A DNA stretch of 64,000 bases from Methylobacillus flagellatus (GCF_005502435.1 NZ_SCOU01000003.1:310001-374000), one strand, 5' to 3'; shown: positions 1 to 8,756, counted from the stretch's first letter. A program made the numbers and translations. The notes: a model not told the origin generated them from the sequence alone.

Positions 1-162
1 GCGGTGACCGAATGGGCGGATATCCTGCGCAAGGCTTCCAAAGCCAAGAACCTGCATCACCGATTGAAGAGTGGTATCGAATTGCCGCCAGACTGTAAGC
101 AGATGGCGTTGGACTACATGGCGTTCTGTAACAGCACGCCTGAGACTGTATCAACCAACTGA
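1..162 (+). CDS. C-terminal end of an unidentified protein (partial)
   Basis: Frame 1 is open from the first base to a TGA at 160-162, giving the last 53 residues of a protein whose start lies outside the window. The tail is helical-looking and charged, with Lys/Arg-rich stretches, and has no motif I recognise. It ends 17 bases before the aldolase-type gene at 180 and runs in the same direction, so it is probably the preceding gene of the same polysaccharide operon. The function cannot be told from this fragment. The reading frame is moderately certain because codon use matches the following genes. Confidence 0.6.
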   Translation, partial: AVTEWADILRKASKAKNLHHRLKSGIELPPDCKQMALDYMAFCNSTPETVSTN

Positions 163-179
163 AAGATAGGCACCCAATA

Positions 180-1802
180 ATGGATCAAAAAGTTCATTTG
201 CTTGACTGCACCTTGCGGGACGGCGGCTACTATAACGATTGGGACTTTGAGCCTGTCATGGTGGCCAAGTATTTCCAGGCCATGTCTGCGGTGTCCGCAG
301 ACTTTGTCGAAGTGGGCCTGCGTTCCTTCGAAAGTCATGGATTCAAAGGCGGTTTCGCTTATGGCACGGATGATTTCATCCTGAACCTGCCTATCCCGGC
401 TGGCCTCAATATCGGTGTGATGGTGAATGCAAGCGAGCTGCTTAAATACGAAGGCGGCCCTATCGCGGCCTTGCAGAAGCTGTTCAAGCCAGCCGATCAG
501 TCGCCAGTCAAGCTGGTACGTATCGCCTGCCATGCCTATGAATTCGAAGCCATCCTGCCTGGTGTGGCCTGGCTCAAGCAGCAGGGTTACCTAGTCGGCG
601 GCAACATGATGCAGATCGCGGACCTTCCTGAACAGGAAATCGAGAAACTCGCCAATGCGGCCAGCCAGTATCCGCTGGATGCATTGTACTTTGCTGACAG
701 CATGGGCAGCATGACGCCAGATCAAACCACGCGCATCATCGGTATCATCCGTCGCGGCTGGGCTGGCGCCATCGGTATCCACACGCATGACAACATGGGC
801 AATGCGCTGGCCAACTCCCTGCGCGCTGTGGCGGATGGGGCGACCTGGATCGATGGTACGGTCACCGGCATGGGCCGTGGCCCCGGTAACGTCAAGACCG
901 AGCATCTGGTGATCGAGCTGGAGCAGTTCCGTCAGGTCAAACCGGATCTGACCCCTTTGCTGTCGGTGATCGAGCAGCACTTCCGTCCCATGCAGGTGAA
1001 ATGCGGTTGGGGTACCAATACTTACTACTTCCTGGCTGGCAAATACGGCATCCACCCGACCTATGTGCAGGAGATGCTGTCCGATTCGCGCTACACGGAA
1101 GAAGACATTCTTGCGGTGATCGAGTATTTGCAATCCAAGGGAGGCAAGAAATTCCGCGCGGAAGATCTGGAGACCGGGCGCAACATCCTCAACGGTGGTA
1201 GCGATGGCCATTGGAACCCGGCTGAACAACTCTCCGGAAAAGACCTGCTGGTCGTGGGTGCAGGCCCTAGCGCCAGACGCCATCGCGCCGAGATCGAGCG
1301 CTATATCCGCAACAAAAAGCCGGTGGTGATCTCCCTGAACACCCAGGCCAGTATCAGTGCCGACCTGATCCAGTTGCGTGCCGCTTGTCACCCTATACGC
1401 CTGCTGGCGGATTCCAAAGAACACACCAAGCTGCCACAACCGTTGATCACGCCGGTGTCTGCCCTGCCAGATAACGTCAAGGAAGTCCTCAAGGACAAGC
1501 CTTTGCTGGATTATGGCTTGTCGATCAAGGAATCCACGTTTGAGTTCAACGAAACGTCCTGTGTGATCCCCAACTCGCTAGTGATCTCTTATGTGCTGGC
1601 AATGGCTGCCAGCGGCAGGGCCAACCGTATCCTGTTGGCAGGCTTTGATGGCTATGGTGCCGATGATCCGCGCAGTCACGAGCTTGATCGCGTATTCAGT
1701 TTGTATGCCAATGTTGAAGCCGCGCCGCCGGTGATCTCGGTGACGCCCACCAAATACAAGATCGACACGACATCCATCTATGCACTGGGAGGCTATGAAT
1801 GA
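180..1802 (+). CDS. DRE-TIM (HMGL-like) aldolase fused to a DUF115-like Rossmann domain
   Basis: The protein has 540 residues in two parts. Residues 5-300 form a DRE-TIM metallolyase barrel: the signature LLDCTLRDGGYYNDWDF at the N-terminus carries the Arg-Asp pair that binds a divalent metal and a keto acid, and GIHTHDNMGNALANS supplies the metal-binding His pair. Such enzymes make or break carbon bonds next to pyruvate or related oxo acids (4-hydroxy-2-oxovalerate aldolase, isopropylmalate synthase, HMG-CoA lyase). From about 345 onward, LLVVGAGPSARRHRAEIERY resembles the nucleotide-binding start of DUF115/MptE-like proteins. The stop overlaps the kdsB start by four bases (ATGA), indicating translational coupling. 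The combination with CMP-Kdo synthetase and a HAD phosphatase suggests synthesis of an ulosonic-acid-like sugar. The substrate is unknown; the fold assignment is firm. Confidence 0.75.
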   Translation: MDQKVHLLDCTLRDGGYYNDWDFEPVMVAKYFQAMSAVSADFVEVGLRSFESHGFKGGFAYGTDDFILNLPIPAGLNIGVMVNASELLKYEGGPIAALQKLFKPADQSPVKLVRIACHAYEFEAILPGVAWLKQQGYLVGGNMMQIADLPEQEIEKLANAASQYPLDALYFADSMGSMTPDQTTRIIGIIRRGWAGAIGIHTHDNMGNALANSLRAVADGATWIDGTVTGMGRGPGNVKTEHLVIELEQFRQVKPDLTPLLSVIEQHFRPMQVKCGWGTNTYYFLAGKYGIHPTYVQEMLSDSRYTEEDILAVIEYLQSKGGKKFRAEDLETGRNILNGGSDGHWNPAEQLSGKDLLVVGAGPSARRHRAEIERYIRNKKPVVISLNTQASISADLIQLRAACHPIRLLADSKEHTKLPQPLITPVSALPDNVKEVLKDKPLLDYGLSIKESTFEFNETSCVIPNSLVISYVLAMAASGRANRILLAGFDGYGADDPRSHELDRVFSLYANVEAAPPVISVTPTKYKIDTTSIYALGGYE

Positions 1803-2545
1803 GTAGCAAGATCGCGGTCATCATCCCTGCTCGCTACGAATCCTCGCGTTTGCCAGGCAAGCCACTGGTGAGTCTGGTCGGTGTGCCCATGGTGGTCAGA
1901 ACCTACCGTCAGGTCATCAAAGCCTGTGACCCGGCCATGGTGTATGTAGCAACTGAAAGCGAGTTGATCCGCGAGGTATGCGAGGCGGAGGGCATCCAGG
2001 TGCTGATGACGTCCAAAGATTGCCTGACTGGCACGGACCGTGTCGCAGAATGCGCCACCTTGCTGGATGCAGACCTGTTCATCAATGTGCAGGGGGATGA
2101 GCCGCTGTTTGACCCTGCGGATATCGAAGTGCTGCTGGAAGCAGCCAAGCAGTACCCAGGCGAGGTGCTCAATGGCTACTGTGCCATTCATGACGAAGAG
2201 CATTTCCGCAGCAAGACCACACCCAAAGCGGTATTCCGTCAGGACGGCCGCTTGCTGTACATGTCGCGTGGCGCGATCCCTACCACCAAGACGCATAGTT
2301 TCGTGAGCTCCTGGCGTCAGGTGTGCACCTATGCCTTCCCGCGTGCAGCGCTTCAGGCATTCAGTGCGCAGGCTAGCAAGACCCCGCTGGAGCAGATGGA
2401 GGACATCGAGATCCTGCGTTTTCTGGAACTGGGTTGGGAAGTGCGCATGATCCCCATGTCAGAGAACTCCATACCGGTGGACACACCGGAAGACATAGTG
2501 CTGGTCGAAGCGGCGATACGCCAGCTGGAATCGACTAAAGCCTGA
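1799..2545 (+). CDS. kdsB: 3-deoxy-manno-octulosonate cytidylyltransferase (CMP-Kdo synthetase)
   Basis: The 248-residue protein matches KdsB/KpsU in length and motifs. It begins with the nucleotide-binding IIPARYESSRLPGKPL, followed by TDRVAECA and the metal-binding FINVQGDEPL segment, and ends with SIPVDTPEDI. It activates Kdo with CTP to CMP-Kdo in the cytoplasm, the donor for lipid A core and for the poly-Kdo linker of group 2 capsules. The start ATG overlaps the aldolase stop. Its place inside a capsule locus suggests a dedicated KpsU-type copy rather than the housekeeping one, or an enzyme for a Kdo-like sugar made by its neighbours. A second chromosomal kdsB cannot be checked here. Confidence 0.93.
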   Translation: MSSKIAVIIPARYESSRLPGKPLVSLVGVPMVVRTYRQVIKACDPAMVYVATESELIREVCEAEGIQVLMTSKDCLTGTDRVAECATLLDADLFINVQGDEPLFDPADIEVLLEAAKQYPGEVLNGYCAIHDEEHFRSKTTPKAVFRQDGRLLYMSRGAIPTTKTHSFVSSWRQVCTYAFPRAALQAFSAQASKTPLEQMEDIEILRFLELGWEVRMIPMSENSIPVDTPEDIVLVEAAIRQLESTKA

Positions 2546-2590
2546 TAGCGCTTCAAACCAGCGCCGCGCCTGGAATAAAGGTGGTCTGTT

Positions 2591-3289
2591 GTGGACACAG
2601 GCGCTGGCGCGCTGAACTTCAAGGAACCTATGCAACGCAAGCTCTCTGAATACCAAGCCCTCGTGTTCGACTGTGATGGTGTTTTACTCGACTCCAATCG
2701 TGTCAAAACAGACTCCTTCTATGAGGCAGCCCTCCCTTACGGTGCGGGGCCGGCTCAAGCCATCAAGGACTATCACCAGAGCCGTGGCGGGATATCCCGT
2801 TACAAGAAGTTCGAATATTTCTTTACCGACATCCTGCAGACCGTACCAGCAGCAGGCGAGATGGAAAAGGTCTTGCAGGACTATGCTAACTACGTGCACC
2901 AAGGCCTGATGGAATGCGCCATCACACCGCAGCTTGAAGAGCTGCGTGAATATAGCCGCCAAAGCAAATGGCTGGTGATCTCGGGCGGTGACCAGCAGGA
3001 GCTGCGCGAAGTGTTCGCTGCGCGTAACTTGAGTCGATTGTTTGAGGGAGGCATCTTCGGTAGCCCGGATTCAAAAGACGAGATCCTGGCAAGATTGATC
3101 GCCTCTGGTGAGCTGACTTTGCCGTCACTGTTTGTTGGTGATAGTCGCTACGATCATCAGGCTTCGACTCGGGTCGGACTTGATTTTGTGTTTGCGGACG
3201 GCTGGACCGAGTTCCCGGACTGGAAGAACTATACTCAAACCCATGAAATTCAGATCATCACGCGTGTCGCGGATTTGATCGGCAAGTAA
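2591..3289 (+). CDS. HAD-superfamily phosphatase
   Basis: A haloacid-dehalogenase fold hydrolase. Motif I is VFDCDGVLLDSN (nucleophile Asp and acid/base Asp), motif II is the WLVISGGD segment near residue 135, and motif IV is SLFVGDSRYD near residue 195 with the metal-binding Asp. The cap between motifs I and II is helical, as in subfamily IA phosphoglycolate-phosphatase-like enzymes, and so differs from the capless KdsC type. Two starts are possible: GTG at 2591 with AAGGTGG six bases upstream, or ATG at 2630 with AAGGA closely upstream, which would trim 13 residues. It follows kdsB by 45 bases and could remove phosphate from a sugar-acid intermediate made by the upstream aldolase. The substrate is inferred. 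Confidence 0.85.
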   Translation: MDTGAGALNFKEPMQRKLSEYQALVFDCDGVLLDSNRVKTDSFYEAALPYGAGPAQAIKDYHQSRGGISRYKKFEYFFTDILQTVPAAGEMEKVLQDYANYVHQGLMECAITPQLEELREYSRQSKWLVISGGDQQELREVFAARNLSRLFEGGIFGSPDSKDEILARLIASGELTLPSLFVGDSRYDHQASTRVGLDFVFADGWTEFPDWKNYTQTHEIQIITRVADLIGK

Positions 3290-3325
3290 TCGCTAATTCA
3301 TACCAGCAAAAAGTGTGGACGAGAT

Positions 3326-4732
3326 ATGGCTAAAACACAACCTTCAGCTTCAGCTTTGTCTTGGAGCGTCGATACGATAACGGTCGAAACTGATACTCAG
3401 ATTGACTACATTAAAAATGACGTCAAGAAGACCAAGCGCACATTAATTTTTACTTTTGCAAACTTGCAGGATGCTCAAGGTGCTGGTTTGGGCTACGGCG
3501 GTAAGTTTCTGCTCGAGCAAGGTTATGACATCATTGCCTTCAAAACGGCTCGTAACAGAAACAATTGGTTCCAAGGCATAAGTGAGTCTGCGTTTGAGAA
3601 AATTGAGCAAGCCATTACAGCGTCTGGCAGAAAATATAAAGTACGCGCAGGTTACGGCAGTAGCATGGGCGGCTTTGGCGCACTAGCTTTTTCTAGGCTG
3701 CTGAAAATGGACATCGTAGTGGCGATATCTCCACAGATCGATATCACTCAGGATTGGGATACTCGCTGGGGAACCTATGCCAAGAAAATTAAGTTCAGGT
3801 ATTTCATCAATTCCGACGCTATATCTAAAGGCTGTAAATATTACTTAGTTTGTGATCCTTATGATCCTGATTATCAACATGCCTCCAGATTTCAAGCTTT
3901 AGCAATTAAAGATAATGTAACGCTGATTAAATTACCCTATTCAGGCCATCCATCAGGACACTTTCTTTCGGAGATCGGTCGCCTTAAGACGATGGTAGTA
4001 GACTTGTTTTCAGGAAAGTCCCCAGATTTGGCAGGCATGCGAGAAGGTCGACGTATATCGGCTGCATATCTGAGTACTCTGGCTGATGTTTGTGTGGCCA
4101 AGAATAAATTGCGTTGGGCTACCGACCTTTACAAATCAGCGATAGCTCTTATGCCGACTGCACTGGCTGCTGCAAGATTGCACACACAGGTGTCTGAAAT
4201 TTACACACAATTACAACAAGGGGAAACGGCTAGATTGCATGCGTTGGAGGCTGTGAAAATTGCACCAAGTGACAGTAGAGTGGTTATGTTTGCAGCAGAT
4301 CTTTTGGCTGAGCACAACCAAATTGATCAAGGGTTGCAGATTATTGAAAATGCAATTGGCATGGCTGAGCAACCTGTTGGATTGCATAAGCGAAAAGTAA
4401 AATACTTGGAAAAGTCTGGAAAGACAGCGGAGGCTATTAATCACCTTCAATTGATGTTGTTAAAGTTTCATGATCCTGCAATACACTTTAATTTGAGTCG
4501 TATATATCTGTCTCAGTTGGCTTTTGAAGATGCACGAGTACATATTGAGGCTGCGCTAAGTTGTGGCCAAGATATACGTTATCTTAAACATAAGATCAGG
4601 ATTGCTTGCGATCAGGAGTGTGTGGAAGAGACTACAAGTCTTTTAAAACAAATGGTTGACGAGTTTGGCGATGTTGAGCAGCAATTTGTACTGCAAATCG
4701 AGCAGAAAATTGCTAGGTATTCAAAAAAGTAA
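3326..4732 (+). CDS. Alpha/beta-hydrolase-like protein with C-terminal TPR-like repeats
   Basis: The 468-residue protein has an N-terminal hydrolase-like domain (about 35-225): a nucleophile elbow GYGSSMGGFGAL near residue 111, an acid candidate in LVCDPYDPDY near 175, and a His in YSGHPSGHFL near 205, in the expected Ser-Asp-His order. From about 240 to the end it is all helical with TPR-like spacing (for example LATDLYKSAIALMPTALAAA). Fusions of this kind occur in polysaccharide loci, but I do not know the substrate. Base composition is clearly more AT-rich than kdsB and the HAD gene before it, suggesting separate acquisition. A bidirectional terminator follows its stop. Deacetylase or esterase activity on the glycan is only a guess. 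Confidence 0.7.
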   Translation: MAKTQPSASALSWSVDTITVETDTQIDYIKNDVKKTKRTLIFTFANLQDAQGAGLGYGGKFLLEQGYDIIAFKTARNRNNWFQGISESAFEKIEQAITASGRKYKVRAGYGSSMGGFGALAFSRLLKMDIVVAISPQIDITQDWDTRWGTYAKKIKFRYFINSDAISKGCKYYLVCDPYDPDYQHASRFQALAIKDNVTLIKLPYSGHPSGHFLSEIGRLKTMVVDLFSGKSPDLAGMREGRRISAAYLSTLADVCVAKNKLRWATDLYKSAIALMPTALAAARLHTQVSEIYTQLQQGETARLHALEAVKIAPSDSRVVMFAADLLAEHNQIDQGLQIIENAIGMAEQPVGLHKRKVKYLEKSGKTAEAINHLQLMLLKFHDPAIHFNLSRIYLSQLAFEDARVHIEAALSCGQDIRYLKHKIRIACDQECVEETTSLLKQMVDEFGDVEQQFVLQIEQKIARYSKK

Positions 4733-4756
4733 TAAAAACAGATTGATGGGGCGTAT

Positions 4757-4797
4757 CTAAAAAATAAGGGGGATTGAACGCCCCCCTTATTTTTAGC
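4757..4797. terminator. Bidirectional rho-independent terminator
   Basis: A long hairpin lies between the convergent genes ending at 4732 (plus) and 4793 (minus). The left arm runs CTAAAAAATAAGGGGG and the right arm CCCCCCTTATTTTTAG, with a seven- to eight-base loop. The A and T runs on the two sides let it act on both strands. The right arm contains the stop codon of the minus-strand acetyltransferase. Confidence 0.85.
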
Positions 4798-5587
4798 TTT
4801 GCTTGGAAAGTGATTCAAATAGATTTAATTTCTTCGGCGTGTACTTTTCCAAGTGTTTTACTGCAGGCTCAAATTCTTTAATAAAAACCTCTGGGTCAGC
4901 TAACGGGAATTGAGCAATGTCAGTAGGGGCATAGTCCCACCATTGTAAAGCTGTCAGTGCCTCTACGATGTGTGCTGGGAATCTTGGTTTAATCAGTCTG
5001 GCTGGGTTGCCCCCCCATATCTCAAATGGAGGAATATTTTTTGTCACTACGCTATTAGCTGCAACTACAGAGCCATTTCCTACAGTTAAGCCAGGGTTTA
5101 CTGTAATGTAGCCGCCAAACCATACGTCATGACCTATTATCACGGGGCCTTTTCGGGTCGTTTTGACAATTGACCTTTCTGCGTATTCGAGTGAGTCATC
5201 ATCGCCACGCTTCAAAGCAGACTTAGCAAAAGTATGAGAACGGTTGTAGCCAATCACGCTTGTGGTGACGGCTTCAATCGGGTGTCGTGGCCCAGGGATT
5301 TCAAATGGGCCAAGTGAGCTATATCGGCCAACTTCAACTTCAGTAGCGTATTTTCTGGACGTTGCTGCAAGATAGCTCATTGTTCCGATAGTGCATACAC
5401 AATCGCCAGCGTAAAAGCCAACATGTGGTTCAATTTCACAGGACTCAGAGAAAAATAACTTAGTCCCGAGTCTGAGGCGTCTATTCAGTCCGTCAGACGA
5501 AAAGTAAACATGATGATCGGCAAACAGGTTAAGAATCTCCTTCGTAAGAGTCACGCCATGTCTTCCTGCACTTTTTTCTAGTTCCAT
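4793..5587 (-). CDS. Hexapeptide-repeat acyltransferase (CatB/XAT-like)
   Basis: The 264-residue protein has a C-terminal left-handed beta-helix. The segment VIIGHDVWFGGYITVNPG is followed by GNGSVVAANSVVTKNIPPFE and WGGNPARLIKPRFP, the typical end of xenobiotic/sugar O-acetyltransferases that use acetyl-CoA. The His of HDVWFGG-type coils is the usual catalytic base in the family, probably contributed here by RHPIEAVTT near residue 100. The N-terminal 60 residues are not part of the helix. In this context it most likely O-acetylates a capsule sugar or precursor rather than an antibiotic. It is 38 bases downstream of the minus-strand gene at 5626, probably in one transcript with it. Lower GC than the core genes. 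Confidence 0.82.
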   Translation of the reverse strand: MELEKSAGRHGVTLTKEILNLFADHHVYFSSDGLNRRLRLGTKLFFSESCEIEPHVGFYAGDCVCTIGTMSYLAATSRKYATEVEVGRYSSLGPFEIPGPRHPIEAVTTSVIGYNRSHTFAKSALKRGDDDSLEYAERSIVKTTRKGPVIIGHDVWFGGYITVNPGLTVGNGSVVAANSVVTKNIPPFEIWGGNPARLIKPRFPAHIVEALTALQWWDYAPTDIAQFPLADPEVFIKEFEPAVKHLEKYTPKKLNLFESLSKQS

Positions 5588-5625
5588 TAATTCTCCGAAT
5601 GAACGCTATAGCAATAACCAAATCT

Positions 5626-6633
5626 TTATTTTGACTTGACCTGTAACCATTTAAGCTGGTCTGGGGATATTGCACCTAAGCCACTAATAAATAGTTTGCG
5701 CTGTACTCCCGCCAATTCATGTTCCTTGATTTTTACAGCCTCTTCGCCAGATTTCAGCCAGAACATCCGATAAAGTAGTTGTGCAACAAAACACAGACGG
5801 TCATAGCACTCCAGCTCTTCCAAGGTCATTTTGCCTAACAAGTCGGCTAGCAGTTTGTAGTTTGTCCATGAATAAGCCATGTAATCGCTCAGTGAGTCTG
5901 CAGTTTCATCACTTAAATGAAAGTCGTGCAGCAAGCGTACTGAATGAGAAAACACAGGATAAACATCCTGACTTGTTGTCGGTGTGGGCAACGCGGATAA
6001 ATTGGCTAGGGCCTGTTTGCCAGCCGAATACAATAATTCCAGTCGAAGTGCAGGGACGCTGTATGCTGGATCTGGACGATTATGATCTATCTGTAGCTTG
6101 AGCTTATTGAGTAAAGGAGCTGCTGTTTTTAGATCAGTGCGTGAAAATTGAATAGCTGCAATCGCTTTTTCAACTAAAACTGGACTATCAAGCTGAAGAG
6201 TCGTCCCTACTTTCTCCGCGAGCAACAGGTAAGCTGCCAAGCGCTGAAAATCAAGTTCAATAAATGCGGTGATACTTTTGTCGAACAGCCCTTGAGACTT
6301 GGACGCGATGTAGTCTTTAATATTTTTTGGGGCGGTTAGCGCAAGATTTGAGTTGTCAGCAAAGTTGGCTAATACATCGGCGCTGTTGTCCAGAAAGAAG
6401 CTATCAGCTTCTGACTCCGTTAGCGCAACTTCAAATCCTGACATCAATGCAGAAGAGCCGGATTTTTTTGCCAGGTCTTTTCGCTCAACAGGTACAAAAT
6501 CGAGGCTGTGCCTTTTCTTCTTTTTGCTGTAATCAAAGCCAGTCGCGGGTTCATTATTATCAGAAAGAGCCCATCCACCGATGAAATAGGTGTTGTTATC
6601 TATACGGATATGGTCGATGTAGCTATGCGCCAT
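5626..6633 (-). CDS. Unknown protein with N-terminal GW/RxDV/GF module; paralogue of 8756-9760
   Basis: I do not recognise a named family. The open frame runs back to 6843, but the ATG at 6633 is preferred because it overlaps the stop of the upstream gene by 11 bases and makes the protein (335 residues) match its paralogue at 8756-9760. The N-terminal 100 residues are beta-rich with FIGGWALSDNNEP, ERKDLAKKSG and SGFEVAL, a module also seen in the glycosyltransferase at 13829. The remainder is helical. The C-terminal segment LCFVAQLLYRMFWLKSG parallels LCVLRQVFYRFWWALNG in the paralogue. No signal peptide or membrane span is seen, so it is probably cytoplasmic. A role in polysaccharide assembly is inferred from the shared module and the neighbours. 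Confidence 0.72.
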   Translation of the reverse strand: MAHSYIDHIRIDNNTYFIGGWALSDNNEPATGFDYSKKKKRHSLDFVPVERKDLAKKSGSSALMSGFEVALTESEADSFFLDNSADVLANFADNSNLALTAPKNIKDYIASKSQGLFDKSITAFIELDFQRLAAYLLLAEKVGTTLQLDSPVLVEKAIAAIQFSRTDLKTAAPLLNKLKLQIDHNRPDPAYSVPALRLELLYSAGKQALANLSALPTPTTSQDVYPVFSHSVRLLHDFHLSDETADSLSDYMAYSWTNYKLLADLLGKMTLEELECYDRLCFVAQLLYRMFWLKSGEEAVKIKEHELAGVQRKLFISGLGAISPDQLKWLQVKSK

Positions 6634-7600
6634 TGATGATCCTGCCTCGCTTATGTAGTACGCTGACATAGCCGCCGACCTCGGTAACCCGATAGGCTGC
6701 AGCAATCTGTTCAGGAGTTTTTCCTTGATTGATGGCGATAAGTGCTTTTTTTGCTTCTTTAGTACCGCGCACCACTGCTTCGAATTCGCTGAATTTGATA
6801 TAGCCGTTCTTGGGTTTGCTGATGTCAGAGAAGACGATGCCATCGCAAGTGATTTCCGAGATTTCTTCCAAGTGGCGTATGGCAGAACTCATCTGGCCAT
6901 GCTTGATTTCATAATCAGCGATCAAAAGCGACGAGCGTACCAAGTTGGTTTGAATCAGCGCAGCATAGCGTATGCTGGCACGGTAATGCAGCAGCTTTCT
7001 TAGGCAGTTTATTCCCTGCTCATATTTGCCAAGATTGAGTAGTATGTAGCCCCATACCATAAGTGCAGAAGTGCTCCAGCGAGCGAAGGCCGGCACTTTA
7101 ACTTCCTCTTCCCAGTCTAGAAGGCGTTGGGATTGTTGCTCGAACCAGGCAATGTCAGGGTCATTCGGATCGTCTGCATCCAGAATGCGGTAGCCTACCG
7201 GGCATACACAAAGCCCCAGCATTTCGAAGCTGCTTTGATTGAGCCAGATGGCACGTTTACAGCAAACTCGCAGTAAATTTGCATCTTTGATCGGACGCGC
7301 TGTAGATGCGATCCGCTTCCAGGCAACTTCATATTCGTCAACATCAAAAGGCTCTAACAGCAACTTGGCCGTCAGTGGTTCCGTTGAGTTGTTGGAATCG
7401 GTCGTTACTTTTAAATCATTGAAATGTGGAAACTCAATAAGAGTGTCATGGTCAATTTTGTAGAAAATCTTTTTGTCAGAAGAGATCTTCTCCAAGACGA
7501 TCTGCGTGTCCTGATGAATCAGGGTGACGCTGGATGCGTCAGCCCATGGAGATCCATCGAGGCTGATCAATGTATGATCAATAGAATGTATGTATTCCAA
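6623..7600 (-). CDS. Unknown helical protein; paralogue of 7770-8756
   Basis: The 325-residue protein appears to start at a TTG (7600) with a TGGAA ribosome site upstream. The first 100 residues are beta-rich; from about 110 the chain is helical with TPR-like character. It is clearly paralogous to the divergent gene at 7770: compare STARPIKDANLLRVCCKRA with STARSIRNPNLLRLCCKRA, GYRILDADDPNDPDIAWF with GYRVLDANDPQDRDMGWL, and QTNLVRSSLLIADYEIKHG with QTNLVRAGLLIADFDIKMG. The last helix ends in VGGYVSVLHKRGRI versus LGGYINVLVTRGKL. It overlaps the downstream gene start by 11 bases. No known enzyme motif is visible. The function is unknown; a scaffold or partner of the GW-module protein is a reasonable guess. 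Confidence 0.72.
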   Translation of the reverse strand: MEYIHSIDHTLISLDGSPWADASSVTLIHQDTQIVLEKISSDKKIFYKIDHDTLIEFPHFNDLKVTTDSNNSTEPLTAKLLLEPFDVDEYEVAWKRIASTARPIKDANLLRVCCKRAIWLNQSSFEMLGLCVCPVGYRILDADDPNDPDIAWFEQQSQRLLDWEEEVKVPAFARWSTSALMVWGYILLNLGKYEQGINCLRKLLHYRASIRYAALIQTNLVRSSLLIADYEIKHGQMSSAIRHLEEISEITCDGIVFSDISKPKNGYIKFSEFEAVVRGTKEAKKALIAINQGKTPEQIAAAYRVTEVGGYVSVLHKRGRIINGA

Positions 7601-7769
7601 TATTGATTCCAGCAGTGATGTTTAAAAAAATCGCGTGCAGAAACCTAAGCAAAAATGATACCTTTGCATCAATATATCTGCATCTGCATATCTTAATGTT
7701 TAGTCTATCAGATGCATAAAATAAATTTTAAGCATTTTGCTAAGTAGAAAATCCCTGAGTAGAGTGAGT
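7601..7769. promoter_or_regulatory. Divergent promoter region with TGCAT repeats
   Basis: This AT-rich spacer separates the two mirror-image modules and must hold both promoters. It contains clustered TGCATC motifs (near 7665 and 7679) and an inverted repeat TGCATCTG (7679-7686) with CAGATGCA (7709-7716), 22 bases apart, which looks like an operator. I see no convincing paired -35/-10 boxes, so only the regulatory character is proposed. Confidence 0.4.
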
Positions 7770-8756
7770 ATGCATATCGATTTTGATCATCAGGTAGGCA
7801 GCAGTATGATGACCGTCCGCTTGGATCAGCCCGCTACAGTACATAGCGCTATTCTGAGCATTCCAGAACATGCGCCGATTGATCTGGAGCCGCGTGTTGA
7901 AGAGGGCAGCAAGCTGAGCCTCAGACTGGACCATGGCAAGCTGCTCGAGGTGTTGAACATCAGCCATGCTCGCGTGATTGTCCTGGTGGATGATCATCAG
8001 GAGCACCCGGCAAGTGCTGAGATATCGACGCTCATCATGAGCGAGTTCAATGTGGACCTGAAAGAGTTGTTCTACGAGCGTGTGGTGAGCACGGCGCGCT
8101 CGATCAGAAATCCCAATCTACTGCGTCTATGTTGCAAACGTGCTGTCAAGCGCTTCCATAATAATTACGATGTGGCCGGTATCGCCATCTGTGCCTTGGG
8201 TTACCGTGTGCTGGATGCCAACGATCCTCAAGATCGTGATATGGGCTGGTTGCAAACCGAGGTCAACCGCCTGTTGCGCTGGCGCGACCCGGTTAGTGCT
8301 TACCACCACACGCGCTGGGCGACTTCCTGTCTGATCCTGAATGCGTATATCGATATCAATTTCGATCGTTATGAAGACGGCATACAGAAGTTGCGTCGTC
8401 TGTTCTATTACCGCTATGGCTTGAGCTATGCCCCCCTGGTGCAAACCAATCTGGTGCGCGCAGGCCTGTTAATTGCAGACTTTGATATCAAGATGGGGCA
8501 TCTGCAGCAAGTACGCCCCTTGCTGGAAGAAGTGATCCGGGTCGCCGAGGATGGCGTCTGGTTCTCTGATCTCGATGATCCGGGCCCGGGGGTGTTTAAA
8601 TTTACCGAGTTTGATATCACCCTGGCTGGCGCGAAAATGGCTAGGAGTATTTTGGATCACATAGACAGTAGTAACAAAATGCAGTTGCTCGAATGTTACA
8701 AACTGGAACAGTTGGGTGGTTATATCAACGTATTGGTCACTCGAGGGAAGTTGTGA
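7770..8756 (+). CDS. Unknown helical protein; paralogue of 6623-7600
   Basis: The frame opens with a TTG at 7737, but ATG 7770 gives a length (328 residues) and N-terminus that align better with the divergent paralogue; the ribosome site is weak for either start. The N-terminal 95 residues are beta-rich, with the rest helical and TPR-like. Shared blocks with 6623-7600 include LLRLCCKRA, a Cys-Cys pair, GYRVLDANDPQDRD, RWATSCL and QTNLVRAGLLIADFDI. The stop TGA overlaps the next ATG (TGATG at 8754-8758), so the two genes are translationally coupled, just as in the mirror module. No transmembrane span or catalytic motif is seen. The function is unknown. Confidence 0.72.
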   Translation: MHIDFDHQVGSSMMTVRLDQPATVHSAILSIPEHAPIDLEPRVEEGSKLSLRLDHGKLLEVLNISHARVIVLVDDHQEHPASAEISTLIMSEFNVDLKELFYERVVSTARSIRNPNLLRLCCKRAVKRFHNNYDVAGIAICALGYRVLDANDPQDRDMGWLQTEVNRLLRWRDPVSAYHHTRWATSCLILNAYIDINFDRYEDGIQKLRRLFYYRYGLSYAPLVQTNLVRAGLLIADFDIKMGHLQQVRPLLEEVIRVAEDGVWFSDLDDPGPGVFKFTEFDITLAGAKMARSILDHIDSSNKMQLLECYKLEQLGGYINVLVTRGKL

